Below the pieces are notes generated by a model. That model had not been told where the DNA came from. It saw only the letters and a list, made by a program, of their open reading frames with translations, and did no database searches. From Actinomadura nitritigenes (GTDB taxonomy: Bacteria > Actinomycetota > Actinomycetes > Streptosporangiales > Streptosporangiaceae), in NCBI RefSeq assembly GCF_017573545.1, contig NZ_JAGEOK010000010.1, positions 62,001 to 126,000 on the forward strand: a stretch of DNA of 64,000 nucleotides, in the 5' to 3' direction. The translations under genes and the position numbers were made by a program. Positions 28,507 to 36,362 of the stretch are shown piece after piece. Numbering within the stretch: the stretch's first letter is position 1; the number at the start of each line of letters is the position of its first letter.

Positions 28507-28544
28507 GGTAATCGAAATGACGCGGTAAAGGGCCGCCGATTACC
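28507..28544. promoter_or_regulatory. Inverted repeat abutting a start codon
   Basis: GGTAATCG (28507-28514) and CGATTACC (28537-28544) are perfect 8-bp inverted arms around a 22-base spacer. The right arm ends one base before ATG 28545, and the only AG-rich ribosome-binding candidate (AAAGGG, about 28527-28532) is in the loop. It may be a DNA operator or an RNA hairpin that affects initiation. Confidence 0.5.
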
Positions 28545-29606
28545 ATGGCCCGCGTGTCGGTTGCGCTGGCTGCCCGGGCGGTCCCGAGGAAGTGGAGCAC
28601 CCCGCGCTGGCTGTGGACGGTGCTGGCGGCCGCCGTCGGGCTGACGGTGCTGTCCTGGCTGGCGGCGACGGCGGTGCTGGTCGGAAGCCGGTCGGCGGTG
28701 TCGTCGGTGAAGGACGACGGCGCCCCCGCCTACGTCAGCGCCCGCACCGCGCACGCCGCGCTGTCGGACGCCGACCGGGCCGCGTGGCAGAGCTTCCGCT
28801 CCGGCGCGGCCCGGCTCATCGGCCCCGGCCAGCGGTTCCGGGACGACCTGACGACGGCCGGCGACAATCTCGCGCGCCTCGCCGAACTCGATTTCGGCGG
28901 CGCCGCCGGACGCGACCTGCTGCGCGCCGTGAACGCGCAGGTCGTCACCTATCAGGGGCTCGTGGAACAGGCCGACGCCACCTATCGGGAAGGGCTCGAA
29001 AAACTCGGGTACGCCTATCTCGGCTACGCCTCCGACCTCCTGCACGGCGACGGCGGGCTGCTCTCCCGGATCGACGAGGTCGCGCGGCGGGACCTGCGCG
29101 GCATCGACGACCGGCGGGACTCGGCCTGGGCCGGCGGCCGCCTCGCAGTCGGCACCGCCGCCGTCGGCGTGGTCCTGCTCGCCGTCCTCGGCTACGCGCA
29201 GGTGGCGATGGCGCGGCGCTTCCGGCGGCTGATCAACCTGCCGCTGGCCGCCGCGAGCGTCCTGCTGGTGGGGCTGCTCGTCTGGACGTCCATGGCGTTC
29301 CTGCACGTCGACCACGCCTTCGCGGACGCCTCCGACCACGGAGTGCCCGCCTTCGACCGGACGCTGCAGGCGCAGATCCGCGACGCCGACGCCGGGTCCG
29401 GCGCGCTCCGCGCCGGACGCACCGCGCCGCAGAGCGGCGGCCTGGACATCGCCGCCGCGGACAAGGCGCAGCGCCCGCTGGAGGCGAAGCTGTCCGACGC
29501 CACCGACACCCGCGGCCTGGACGCCGGGCTGCCGCTGCTGTCGCTGGCCGTGGCGGGGCTCTCCGCCCTCGGACTGTGGATCCGGCTCCGCGAATACAGG
29601 AGATGA
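28545..29606 (+). CDS. Four-helix membrane protein, sensor-like
   Basis: I do not recognise this 353-residue family. Four hydrophobic segments are visible at about 22-48, 197-221, 229-253 and 326-347. With an N-in topology, residues 49-196 form an extracytoplasmic, predominantly helical domain reminiscent of a four-helix-bundle sensory domain, and 254-325 a second outside loop. The cytoplasmic parts are tiny and basic (ARRFRR, RLREYRR), with no kinase, cyclase or HAMP domain. The solute-binding lipoprotein gene starts in its stop codon (ATGA), so the pair probably works together at the membrane surface. Confidence 0.7.
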   Translation: MARVSVALAARAVPRKWSTPRWLWTVLAAAVGLTVLSWLAATAVLVGSRSAVSSVKDDGAPAYVSARTAHAALSDADRAAWQSFRSGAARLIGPGQRFRDDLTTAGDNLARLAELDFGGAAGRDLLRAVNAQVVTYQGLVEQADATYREGLEKLGYAYLGYASDLLHGDGGLLSRIDEVARRDLRGIDDRRDSAWAGGRLAVGTAAVGVVLLAVLGYAQVAMARRFRRLINLPLAAASVLLVGLLVWTSMAFLHVDHAFADASDHGVPAFDRTLQAQIRDADAGSGALRAGRTAPQSGGLDIAAADKAQRPLEAKLSDATDTRGLDAGLPLLSLAVAGLSALGLWIRLREYRR

Positions 29607-30880
29607 CCGTGCGACTGCTGGCAGCGCTCCTCCTGCTCTGCGCGTTCACCACCGTGTCCTGCGGCGGCGCCGGATCGGGGCAGAGCGTCACGGTGCTCGG
29701 CTCGTGGACGGGCGCCGAGGGCGACGCGTTCCGCGCGGTGCTGTCCGGCTTCGAGAAGAGCACCGGCATCCACGTCGACTACACCGGCACCCGCGACGCC
29801 CGCGCCATCCTCGCCAGCGAACTGCACGACGGCACGCCGCCCGACACCGCCGTCCTCGCCACGCCCGGCGACCTGCGCACCTACGCCGCCGCCGGGGAGC
29901 TGGCGCCGGTCGGCGGCGCGCAGCAGGGCATCGGCGGCGACCTGACCGGCGCGACCGGCCCGGACGGCGCCCGCCGCCCCTACGGCATCGTCGTCAAGGC
30001 GGCCGTGAAGGGCCTGATCTGGTACGCCCCGCGAGCCCTGCCGGCGGCGACGCGGGCGCGGCTCGCGCAGCCGATCGGGTCCTTCGACGACCTGGCGAAG
30101 ATCGCGTCCGGCGCGGCGGCGAAGCCCTGGTGCCTCGGCCTGGAGGACACGTCCAACTCGGGCTGGCCGGGCACCGACTGGATCGAGGACGTCGTGCTGC
30201 ACGAGTCCGGTGCCGCCGTCTACGACCAGTGGGTGTCCGGGAACCTGGAGTGGACGTCGGACCCCATCCGCAAGGCGTGGCAGACGTTCGGGACCGTGCT
30301 GGCCGGCACCCGCTCCGGCACGGACGCCGTCCTGCTCACCGGCTACGGCAAGGCGGGCGCGCCGATGTTCGCGAACCCGCCGGGGTGCCTGTTCGACCAC
30401 GAGGCGTCGTTCATCACCGCCTTCTACGGCCAGACCTCCGGCCGCCCGCAGGCGGGCCGCGACTACGACTTCGTGCCGTTCCCCGGCGGGCGGGCGGTGG
30501 AGATCGGCGGCGACCTGCTCGGCATGTTCCGCGCCACACCGGCCGCGCGCAAGCTCGTCGCGTACCTGACCACGGCGAAGGCCCAGGAGACGTGGATCAA
30601 GCGCCCGGGGAGCGGCGCGTTCTCGCTCAACCGGTCCGTCCCGCCGGGCGACTACCCCGACCCGCTGTCCCGGCGGATCGCGCAGACCCTGGCGAGCGCG
30701 GGCACGGTCCGCTTCGACGCCTCGGACTCGATGCCGACCGTGATGGCCGCCGCGTTCGACCACGCCGTCCTGGAGTACGTCACCGACCCCACCGCGCAGC
30801 GCCTCGACCGGATCCTCCGCTCGCTGGACCGGCTCCGCTGCACGACCGGCTCCGCCTCCGCCCCGCCGAAGAACTGCTGA
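29603..30880 (+). CDS. Orphan extracellular solute-binding lipoprotein
   Basis: This 425-residue protein resembles family 1 (carbohydrate-type) ABC solute-binding proteins. It has a lipoprotein signal with Cys near residue 20 (TVSCGGAGSG). The mature part begins VTVLGSWTGAEGDAFRAVLS and continues FEKSTGIHVDYTGTRDARAI, the classic start of extracellular sugar-binding proteins. A conserved CLFDHEASFI region follows. No permease or ATPase gene is adjacent; instead it is translationally coupled to the four-helix membrane protein upstream. It may deliver ligand to that protein for sensing, or use an unlinked transporter. Confidence 0.83.
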   Translation: MTVRLLAALLLLCAFTTVSCGGAGSGQSVTVLGSWTGAEGDAFRAVLSGFEKSTGIHVDYTGTRDARAILASELHDGTPPDTAVLATPGDLRTYAAAGELAPVGGAQQGIGGDLTGATGPDGARRPYGIVVKAAVKGLIWYAPRALPAATRARLAQPIGSFDDLAKIASGAAAKPWCLGLEDTSNSGWPGTDWIEDVVLHESGAAVYDQWVSGNLEWTSDPIRKAWQTFGTVLAGTRSGTDAVLLTGYGKAGAPMFANPPGCLFDHEASFITAFYGQTSGRPQAGRDYDFVPFPGGRAVEIGGDLLGMFRATPAARKLVAYLTTAKAQETWIKRPGSGAFSLNRSVPPGDYPDPLSRRIAQTLASAGTVRFDASDSMPTVMAAAFDHAVLEYVTDPTAQRLDRILRSLDRLRCTTGSASAPPKNC

Positions 30881-30887
30881 CCGGCGG

Positions 30888-30920
30888 CGCCGGGACCGCC
30901 CGCGAGGGACGGCCCCGGCG
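30888..30920. terminator. Bidirectional terminator hairpin
   Basis: CGCCGGGACCG (30888-30898) and CGGCCCCGGCG (30910-30920) pair at 10 of 11 positions around an 11-base loop. The hairpin sits between the convergent solute-binding lipoprotein gene and the secreted-protein gene, where a two-way terminator is expected. Confidence 0.55.
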
Positions 30921-30932
30921 TCCGCCGCGTCC

Positions 30933-31523
30933 TCAGGCGCTCGGGCCCGTGATGGTGATCGCCGGGCTGACGGTGAACGCCGCCGCGAAGGAGACGGCGG
31001 TGCCGGCCGCGATACCGCAGCCCCCGCCGTAGCCGACGGTGCCCTGCCCGGTCCGCAGCACCGAACCGCTGTTGGTGTAGTTCGCGTTGAGGGCGGACAG
31101 GATGAAGGAGCACGAGGTGCTGTGGACGATGATGAACGGGTTGAACACCGTCAGCTCGGTCCGTCCCGCCGCGGCGTCGTAGCTCTGCCCGTCCAGGATG
31201 TCGCCGGTCCAGCCACTGGAGATCGAGACGCCCCACGTCACGCCCTTGGCGTCCGTGCAGTTCTCGGCGTAGCCGTTCCCGATGCGCCCGAGCCCGGCCG
31301 GGCCGGAGGACACGCTCGGCAGTGTTCCGGCGAGGTGCATGGTGGGGCAGGTGATGGCCGTGCTTCCCGCCGTGATGGCCAGGGTCCCGGAATCGGCGGT
31401 GAAGACGCCCGTGGAGGAGGGATTCACGACCGTCCAGCCGGACGCGGCGGACGCGGGGGAGGCGGCGAGGACGGACGGGGCGAGGGCGGCCGAGGCGGCC
31501 AGGGCGGTGCCGAGCTTGCGCAT
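30933..31523 (-). CDS. Small secreted protein of unknown function
   Basis: This 196-residue protein has a clear Sec signal peptide: a basic start MRKLG, a hydrophobic core and a signal-peptidase site ASPASA before ASGWTV. The mature part is rich in Ser, Thr, Gly and Ala and predicted mostly beta. It has four cysteines (in AITCPT, AENCTD, STSCSF and GGGCGI) that could form two disulfides. It has no lipobox, sortase motif or known catalytic motif. AAGGGA precedes the start. It is encoded 36 bp downstream of the TetR gene on the same strand, so co-transcription is possible but not required. Confidence 0.75.
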   Translation of the reverse strand: MRKLGTALAASAALAPSVLAASPASAASGWTVVNPSSTGVFTADSGTLAITAGSTAITCPTMHLAGTLPSVSSGPAGLGRIGNGYAENCTDAKGVTWGVSISSGWTGDILDGQSYDAAAGRTELTVFNPFIIVHSTSCSFILSALNANYTNSGSVLRTGQGTVGYGGGCGIAAGTAVSFAAAFTVSPAITITGPSA

Positions 31524-31559
31524 CGGTGGCAGGTCCCTTCGGGAGGGCGATGGTCCCTT

Positions 31560-32282
31560 CTATGACCTCCGCGGGAGGGGAAACGTGACAGCCGGGTCCG
31601 CCTGCACGAGGGCGAGGGCGAGGTGGGCGAAGCGGTCGGCTATCTCGGCGGCGGTGAGCGGGCCGTCCTCGCGGAACCACACCGACACGCCCGTCGCCAT
31701 CGTGAGGATGCCGCGGACGGCCTCCGACGGGTAGGGCGTGCCGAACGCGCCGGACGCGGCGCCGTCGTTCACGACGCGGTGGAACATCCGCTCGTGCCGG
31801 TCGCGCTTGGCGATGAGCAGGGCGCGCTCGCGCCGCTCGATGCTGTGCATCTCGCCGACGCCGAGCACGGCCTCGCGGCGCAGCTCGGTGTGCACGAGGA
31901 CGTGCTCGCGGACGAGCCGGCGCAGCCGCAGGGCGGGGTCGGGCGGGGCGTCGGCCAGGACGGCCGCGCAGCGCTCGATGAGGTGGTCGATGGTCCGGTG
32001 CATGATCGCCACGAGCAGGTCGTGCTTGGAGCCGAAGTAGTGGTAGAGCACGGCCGGGCTCATCCCGGCGCGGTCGGCGATGTCGCGGACGGACGTGCCG
32101 TTGAAGCCCTTCTCCGACATCGTCTCGACGGCCGCCGAGATGAGGATCCGGGTGCCGGGCGTGTCGGTCGGCAGGGACAGCGCGTCGCTCGACGTGGGCG
32201 TGACGTCGGCGGTGGTGCGGTGGGCCGGTGTGCCGCGCCCGCGGGACGCGCGCCGCGGTCCGGCGCCTGCGTCGTCGTCCAC
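31560..32282 (-). CDS. TetR-family regulator
   Basis: This 240-residue regulator has a basic, low-complexity N-terminal tail of about 40 residues before the TetR helix-turn-helix. The DNA-binding part is visible as GFNGTSVRDIADRAGMSPAV followed by LYHYFGSKHDLL (about residues 60-95). The C-terminal part is a helical ligand domain of the kind often found beside acyl-CoA genes. It is divergent from the acyl-CoA ligase gene at 32366, with a dyad at 32315-32328 between them. I infer that it represses itself and the ligase and responds to an acyl-CoA. A shorter start near residue 38 cannot be excluded. Confidence 0.85.
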   Translation of the reverse strand: MDDDAGAGPRRASRGRGTPAHRTTADVTPTSSDALSLPTDTPGTRILISAAVETMSEKGFNGTSVRDIADRAGMSPAVLYHYFGSKHDLLVAIMHRTIDHLIERCAAVLADAPPDPALRLRRLVREHVLVHTELRREAVLGVGEMHSIERRERALLIAKRDRHERMFHRVVNDGAASGAFGTPYPSEAVRGILTMATGVSVWFREDGPLTAAEIADRFAHLALALVQADPAVTFPLPRRS

Positions 32283-32314
32283 GAAGATCCTCCTCTGGAT
32301 TCCGCCTGCATTCC

Positions 32315-32328
32315 AACGTACATTCGTT
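32315..32328. promoter_or_regulatory. Putative TetR operator, acyl-CoA block
   Basis: AACGTACATTCGTT has inverted AACG/CGTT ends around TACATT and stands out as AT-richer than its surroundings. It is centred in the 83-bp region between the divergent TetR and acyl-CoA ligase genes, which is the expected operator position. The dyad is short, so the exact boundaries are uncertain. Confidence 0.42.
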
Positions 32329-32365
32329 CAATGCCATCCCAGCCGGCAACCGGGAGTGTGACACC

Positions 32366-33925
32366 GTGACCGCACCCGTCCCCGATCCGCTGGCGGCGCT
32401 GACCGCCGCCCACCCGTCCAAGACCGCGATCATCGAGGGGGACCGGCGGCTGAGCTACGCCGCGTTCAACGCGCTGGTCAACCGCTACGCCAACGTGCTG
32501 GTGGGCCTCGGTGTCCGGGCCGGCACCAAGGTGACCTGGTGCGGGCGCAACAGTACCGAGGTCGTCGCCCTGATCGCCGCGCTGCGCAAGGCCGGCGCGG
32601 TCGGCGTCCCGCTGAACTACCGGCTGAGCCCCGAGGAGGCGTCCTACGTCGTCGCGAACGCCGACAGCGCGCTGGTGCTGTTCGACGTGGAGCAGGCGCC
32701 GCAGCTGGAGCTCGCGGCGCGCGAGGTCGAGGGCGTCCGCGGCTGGCTGGCGTTCCGCGGCGGCACCGGGGACGTGCCGGGCTGGGCGTCGGACCTGGAC
32801 GCCGACGCGGCCGCGAGCCCGGAGACCGAACCGGCCGCCGCGGGCGACGACCCGGCGGCGGGCACCGCGATGTTCTACACGTCCGGGACCACCGGCAAGC
32901 CGAAGGGCGTGGTGCGCGGGCAGCCCGACCCGGAGATCGTCATCGGGCTGGTGACGGAGATCGGGTACCAGCCCGACGACGTGTACCTGACGACGGGCCC
33001 GCTGTACCACTCCGGCCCGATGAGCTTCATGCTGATCGTCCAGCAGATGGGCGGCACCGTCGTGGTGATGCGCGACTTCGCCCCCGACCGCTGGCTGGAG
33101 CTGGTCGAGAAGCACAAGGTGACCGCGACGTTCTCGGCGCCGACCCCGATCCGGCGCGTGCTGGACCTGCCGGACGAGGTGATCGCGGCCCGGGACCTGT
33201 CGTCGCTGCGGCGGTTCATCGCCAACGCGGCGCCCTGGCCGTTCGAGCTGAAGCGCCGCTACGTCGAGCGGATCGGCGACGGGTCGCTGTTCGAGGTGTA
33301 CGGGTCGACGGAGCTGGGCGTCGACACGATCCTGCGGCCGGAGGACCAGATGCGCAAGCCGGGCAGCTGCGGGCGGCCCGCGCCCGGCATCGAGATCGCG
33401 CTGTTCGACGACAAGGGCGGGCGCGTCGAGGAGCCGCAGGTGCCCGGCGACCTGTACGTGCGCAGCAAGGCGACGTTCGACGCCTACTACAAGGCGGACC
33501 GCAAGTTCGAGGACGCCCGGCTCGGCGAGTGGCTGACGGTCGGCGACATCGCCTACCGCGACGAGGAGGGCTTCTACTACATCTGCGACCGCCGCACCGA
33601 CATGATCATCTCGGGTGGGATGAACATCTACCCGGCCGAGATCGAGGCGGTGCTGACCGCGCATCCGGCGATCGCGGACGCGGCCGTCTTCGGGATCCCG
33701 TCGCAGGAGTGGGGCGAGTCCGTGCACGCCGCGGTCGTGGTGCACCCCGGCGCCGAGGCGTCCGACGCGGACCTGGACGCGTTCTGCCGCGAGCACCTCG
33801 CCTCGTACAAGGTGCCGCGCGGCTACGACCGGATCGCCGAGGTGCCGCGCAACCCGTCGGGCAAGGCGCTCAAGCGGCAGCTGCGCGACCCGTACTGGGA
33901 GTCGCAGGAGACCAGGATCGGCTGA
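32366..33925 (+). CDS. Acyl-CoA synthetase (AMP-binding)
   Basis: This 519-residue adenylate-forming enzyme activates a carboxylic acid to its CoA thioester with ATP. The P-loop-like motif is MFYTSGTTGKPKGVV, the A5 region is FEVYGSTELGVDTI, and the A8/A10 motifs are RRTDMIISGGMNIYPAEIEA and NPSGKALKR with the catalytic Lys. It resembles FadD/cyclohexanecarboxylate- or cholate-type ligases rather than acetyl-CoA synthetase. GTG 32366 follows GGGAG at 9 nt. It is divergent from the TetR gene and separated from the dehydrogenase genes by a hairpin, so it may be transcribed alone. Confidence 0.93.
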   Translation: MTAPVPDPLAALTAAHPSKTAIIEGDRRLSYAAFNALVNRYANVLVGLGVRAGTKVTWCGRNSTEVVALIAALRKAGAVGVPLNYRLSPEEASYVVANADSALVLFDVEQAPQLELAAREVEGVRGWLAFRGGTGDVPGWASDLDADAAASPETEPAAAGDDPAAGTAMFYTSGTTGKPKGVVRGQPDPEIVIGLVTEIGYQPDDVYLTTGPLYHSGPMSFMLIVQQMGGTVVVMRDFAPDRWLELVEKHKVTATFSAPTPIRRVLDLPDEVIAARDLSSLRRFIANAAPWPFELKRRYVERIGDGSLFEVYGSTELGVDTILRPEDQMRKPGSCGRPAPGIEIALFDDKGGRVEEPQVPGDLYVRSKATFDAYYKADRKFEDARLGEWLTVGDIAYRDEEGFYYICDRRTDMIISGGMNIYPAEIEAVLTAHPAIADAAVFGIPSQEWGESVHAAVVVHPGAEASDADLDAFCREHLASYKVPRGYDRIAEVPRNPSGKALKRQLRDPYWESQETRIG

Positions 33926-33930
33926 CGGGG

Positions 33931-33952
33931 GGCGGCTTCCCCGGGAGCCGCC
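33931..33952 (+). terminator. Hairpin after the acyl-CoA synthetase
   Basis: GGCGGCT (33931-33937) and AGCCGCC (33946-33952) form a perfect 7-bp stem with an 8-base loop, 5 bp after the stop codon. No U-run follows. It may separate the ligase from the dehydrogenase operon or attenuate read-through. Confidence 0.5.
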
Positions 33953-33993
33953 TCCGGTGCCAAGCTGACCGGAGCAAGCGTTAGGGAGGGTGT

Positions 33994-35268
33994 GTGGACT
34001 TCGAGCTGCCCCCGGAGCTGACCCGGCTCCTGGCCGATCTCGACGCGTTCATCGAGCGCGAGATCGCGCCGCTGCAGGCGCAGGACGACAACGAGCGCTT
34101 CTTCGACCACCGCCGCGAGTACGCGCGGACCGACTTCGAGAACGGCGGCGTGCCGCGCCCGGAGTGGGAGGAGCTGCTCGGCGAGATGTTCCGCCGGGCC
34201 GACGCGGCCGGCTGGCTGCGCTACGGCCTGCCCGGGTCGCTCGGCGGCTCGGACGGCACGAACCTGGACATGGCGGTGATCCGCGAGCACCTCGCCCACA
34301 AGGGCCTCGGCCTGCACAACGACCTGCAGAACGAGTCGTCGATCGTGGGAAACTTCCCGTTCGCCCACATGCTGCTGGACTTCGGGACGGACGAGCAGAA
34401 GGAGGAGTTCCTGCAGCCGATGCTCGCCCGCGAGAAGCGCATCGGCTTCGGGCTCACCGAGCCCGGCCACGGCAGCGACGCGACCTGGATGGAGACGACC
34501 GCCGTCCGGGACGGCGGCGACTGGGTGATCAACGGCGCCAAGCGCTTCAACTCCGGCATGCACTCGGCCACCCACGACGTCGTGTTCGCCCGCACGTCCG
34601 GGAAGTCGGGCGACGCGCGCGGGATCACCGCGTTCTTCGTGCCGGCCGACGCCCCGGGGTTCTCCGTCGACTTCCACTGGTGGACGCTCAACATGCCCAC
34701 CGACCACGCCGAGGTCACCATCCGGGACGTGCGGGTGCCGGACTCGGCGGTGTTCGGCGCCGAGGGGGAGGGGCTGGCGGTCGCGCAGACCTTCGTGCAC
34801 GAGAACCGGATCCGGCAGGCCGCGTCCGGGGTCGGCGCGGGCCAGTACTGCATCGACCGCAGCGTCGCGTACGCGCGGGAGCGGGTGACGTTCGGGCAGC
34901 CGCTCGCCACCCGGCAGGCGATCCAGTGGCCGCTGGTGGAGCTGCAGACCGAGGCGGAGATGCTGCGCGGGCTCGTCCGCAAGACGGCGTGGGAGCTGGA
35001 CCGGGTCCCGCACCTGCAGATCAGCGACAAGGTCTCGATGTGCAACTACCGCGCCAACCGGTTCGTGTGCGAGGCGGCCGACCGGGCGATGCAGGTGCAC
35101 GGCGGCCTCGGCTACACCCGGCACACCCCGTTCGAGCACATCTACCGCCACCACCGCCGCTACCGGATCACCGAGGGCGCGGAGGAGGTCCAGATGCGCA
35201 AGGTGGCCGGCTACCTGTTCGGCTTCGCCGGCCCGAACAAGGCGCGCCGCGCCGAGAGGGAGGGCTGA
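33994..35268 (+). CDS. Acyl-CoA dehydrogenase, ACAD10/11-type context
   Basis: This 424-residue FAD-dependent acyl-CoA dehydrogenase has the FAD/substrate segments GFGLTEPGHGSDATWMETTA and VHGGLGYTRHTPFEHIYRHH. EGAEEVQ lies where the catalytic Glu of medium-chain enzymes sits (YEGT position), so this enzyme looks catalytically complete. It is followed after 5 bp by an APH-type kinase gene. In animal ACAD10/ACAD11 these two domains are fused, and in Pseudomonas LvaA/LvaC they act together on 4-hydroxyacyl-CoAs. The start GTG 33994 has GGGAGGG three bases upstream. Confidence 0.92.
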   Translation: MDFELPPELTRLLADLDAFIEREIAPLQAQDDNERFFDHRREYARTDFENGGVPRPEWEELLGEMFRRADAAGWLRYGLPGSLGGSDGTNLDMAVIREHLAHKGLGLHNDLQNESSIVGNFPFAHMLLDFGTDEQKEEFLQPMLAREKRIGFGLTEPGHGSDATWMETTAVRDGGDWVINGAKRFNSGMHSATHDVVFARTSGKSGDARGITAFFVPADAPGFSVDFHWWTLNMPTDHAEVTIRDVRVPDSAVFGAEGEGLAVAQTFVHENRIRQAASGVGAGQYCIDRSVAYARERVTFGQPLATRQAIQWPLVELQTEAEMLRGLVRKTAWELDRVPHLQISDKVSMCNYRANRFVCEAADRAMQVHGGLGYTRHTPFEHIYRHHRRYRITEGAEEVQMRKVAGYLFGFAGPNKARRAEREG

Positions 35269-35273
35269 GGCCG

Positions 35274-36329
35274 ATGCCGGGCGCGCGCGCCGCCGACCCC
35301 GCGCCGCCGGGGATCGACGCCGCACGGGTGGGGGAGTGGCTGGCGTCCCACGTCGGCGGGCTGGCCGCCCCGCTCCGGTTCGCGCTGGTGTCGGGCGGCC
35401 GGTCCAACCTCACCTACCGGGTCACCGACGCGGCGGGCGCCGTGTACGCGCTGCGCCGCCCGCCGACCGGCGGCGTGCTGGAGACGGCGCACGACATGGG
35501 GCGGGAGTGGCGGTTCATCTCGGCGATGGCCGGGACCGCCGTCCCCGTCGCGCCGCCGCTGGCGTTCTGCGACGACGCCGCCGTCACCGGGGCGCCGTTC
35601 TACGTGATGGGGTTCGTGGACGGGACCGTCCTCGCCGACCGCGCCGCCGCCGAGAGGCTGTCGCCCGACGCGAGGGCGAAGGCGTGCGAGAACCTCGTGG
35701 ACGTGCTCGCCGCACTGCACGCCCTCGACCCCCAGGAGGTCGGGCTCGGCGACATGGTCCGCCGCACCGGCTTCGCCGAGCGGCAGCTGCGGCGCTGGCG
35801 GCACCAGGCGCACCGGTCGGGCGCCGCCTACCTCCGGCTGCTCGACGAGGTGCACGACATGCTCGCCGCGCGTGTCCCGGAGCAGGGCAGCGGCATCGTG
35901 CACGGCGACTACCGCCCGGGGAACCTCGCGTTCGGCCCGGACGGGACGGTCCGCGCGGTGTTCGACTGGGAGCTGGCGACGTCCGGCGACGCCCTCGCCG
36001 ACCTCGGCTACCTGGTCTCGACCTGGCAGGAGCCGGACGATCCGCCGGGCGCCGCGCCGCCCGGGCCGACGACCGTGCCGGGGTTCGCGTCCCGCGCGGA
36101 CCTGGCCGGCCGGTACGCGCGGCTGTCGGGGCGCGACGTGTCCGGCCTGCCGTACTGGACGGCGTTCGCGCACTGGCGGTCGGCGTGCATCGGCGCCGGC
36201 GTGCAGGCCCGCTATCTTGCCGGTCACATGGCCGACGACGGCTACCTGGCGGAGGCCGGCGAGCGCGGGGCCCTCGGCGTCGAGCTGGCCGAGAAGGCCC
36301 GCGCCGGCCTGCGCGCGGACGAGATCTGA
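35274..36329 (+). CDS. APH-family kinase (ACAD10/11, LvaA-like)
   Basis: This 351-residue protein has an aminoglycoside phosphotransferase-like kinase fold. The ATP-binding start is FALVSGGRSNLTYRVTD; the catalytic loop is IVHGDYRPGNLAF (Asp base) and the metal-binding Asp lies in AVFDWELATSGD. In metazoan ACAD10/11 the same kind of domain precedes the dehydrogenase, and LvaA phosphorylates 4-hydroxyvaleryl-CoA. The dehydrogenase immediately upstream therefore suggests phosphorylation of a hydroxyacyl-CoA rather than antibiotic resistance. Confidence 0.88.
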   Translation: MPGARAADPAPPGIDAARVGEWLASHVGGLAAPLRFALVSGGRSNLTYRVTDAAGAVYALRRPPTGGVLETAHDMGREWRFISAMAGTAVPVAPPLAFCDDAAVTGAPFYVMGFVDGTVLADRAAAERLSPDARAKACENLVDVLAALHALDPQEVGLGDMVRRTGFAERQLRRWRHQAHRSGAAYLRLLDEVHDMLAARVPEQGSGIVHGDYRPGNLAFGPDGTVRAVFDWELATSGDALADLGYLVSTWQEPDDPPGAAPPGPTTVPGFASRADLAGRYARLSGRDVSGLPYWTAFAHWRSACIGAGVQARYLAGHMADDGYLAEAGERGALGVELAEKARAGLRADEI

Positions 36330-36362
36330 CGAGCGGGGACGCTGACGAGTGGAGGCGACGAG

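Noticed and set aside
35274..36329. An aminoglycoside-resistance gene
   Set aside because: The APH fold is present, but the adjacent acyl-CoA dehydrogenase and ligase point to acyl-CoA metabolism.
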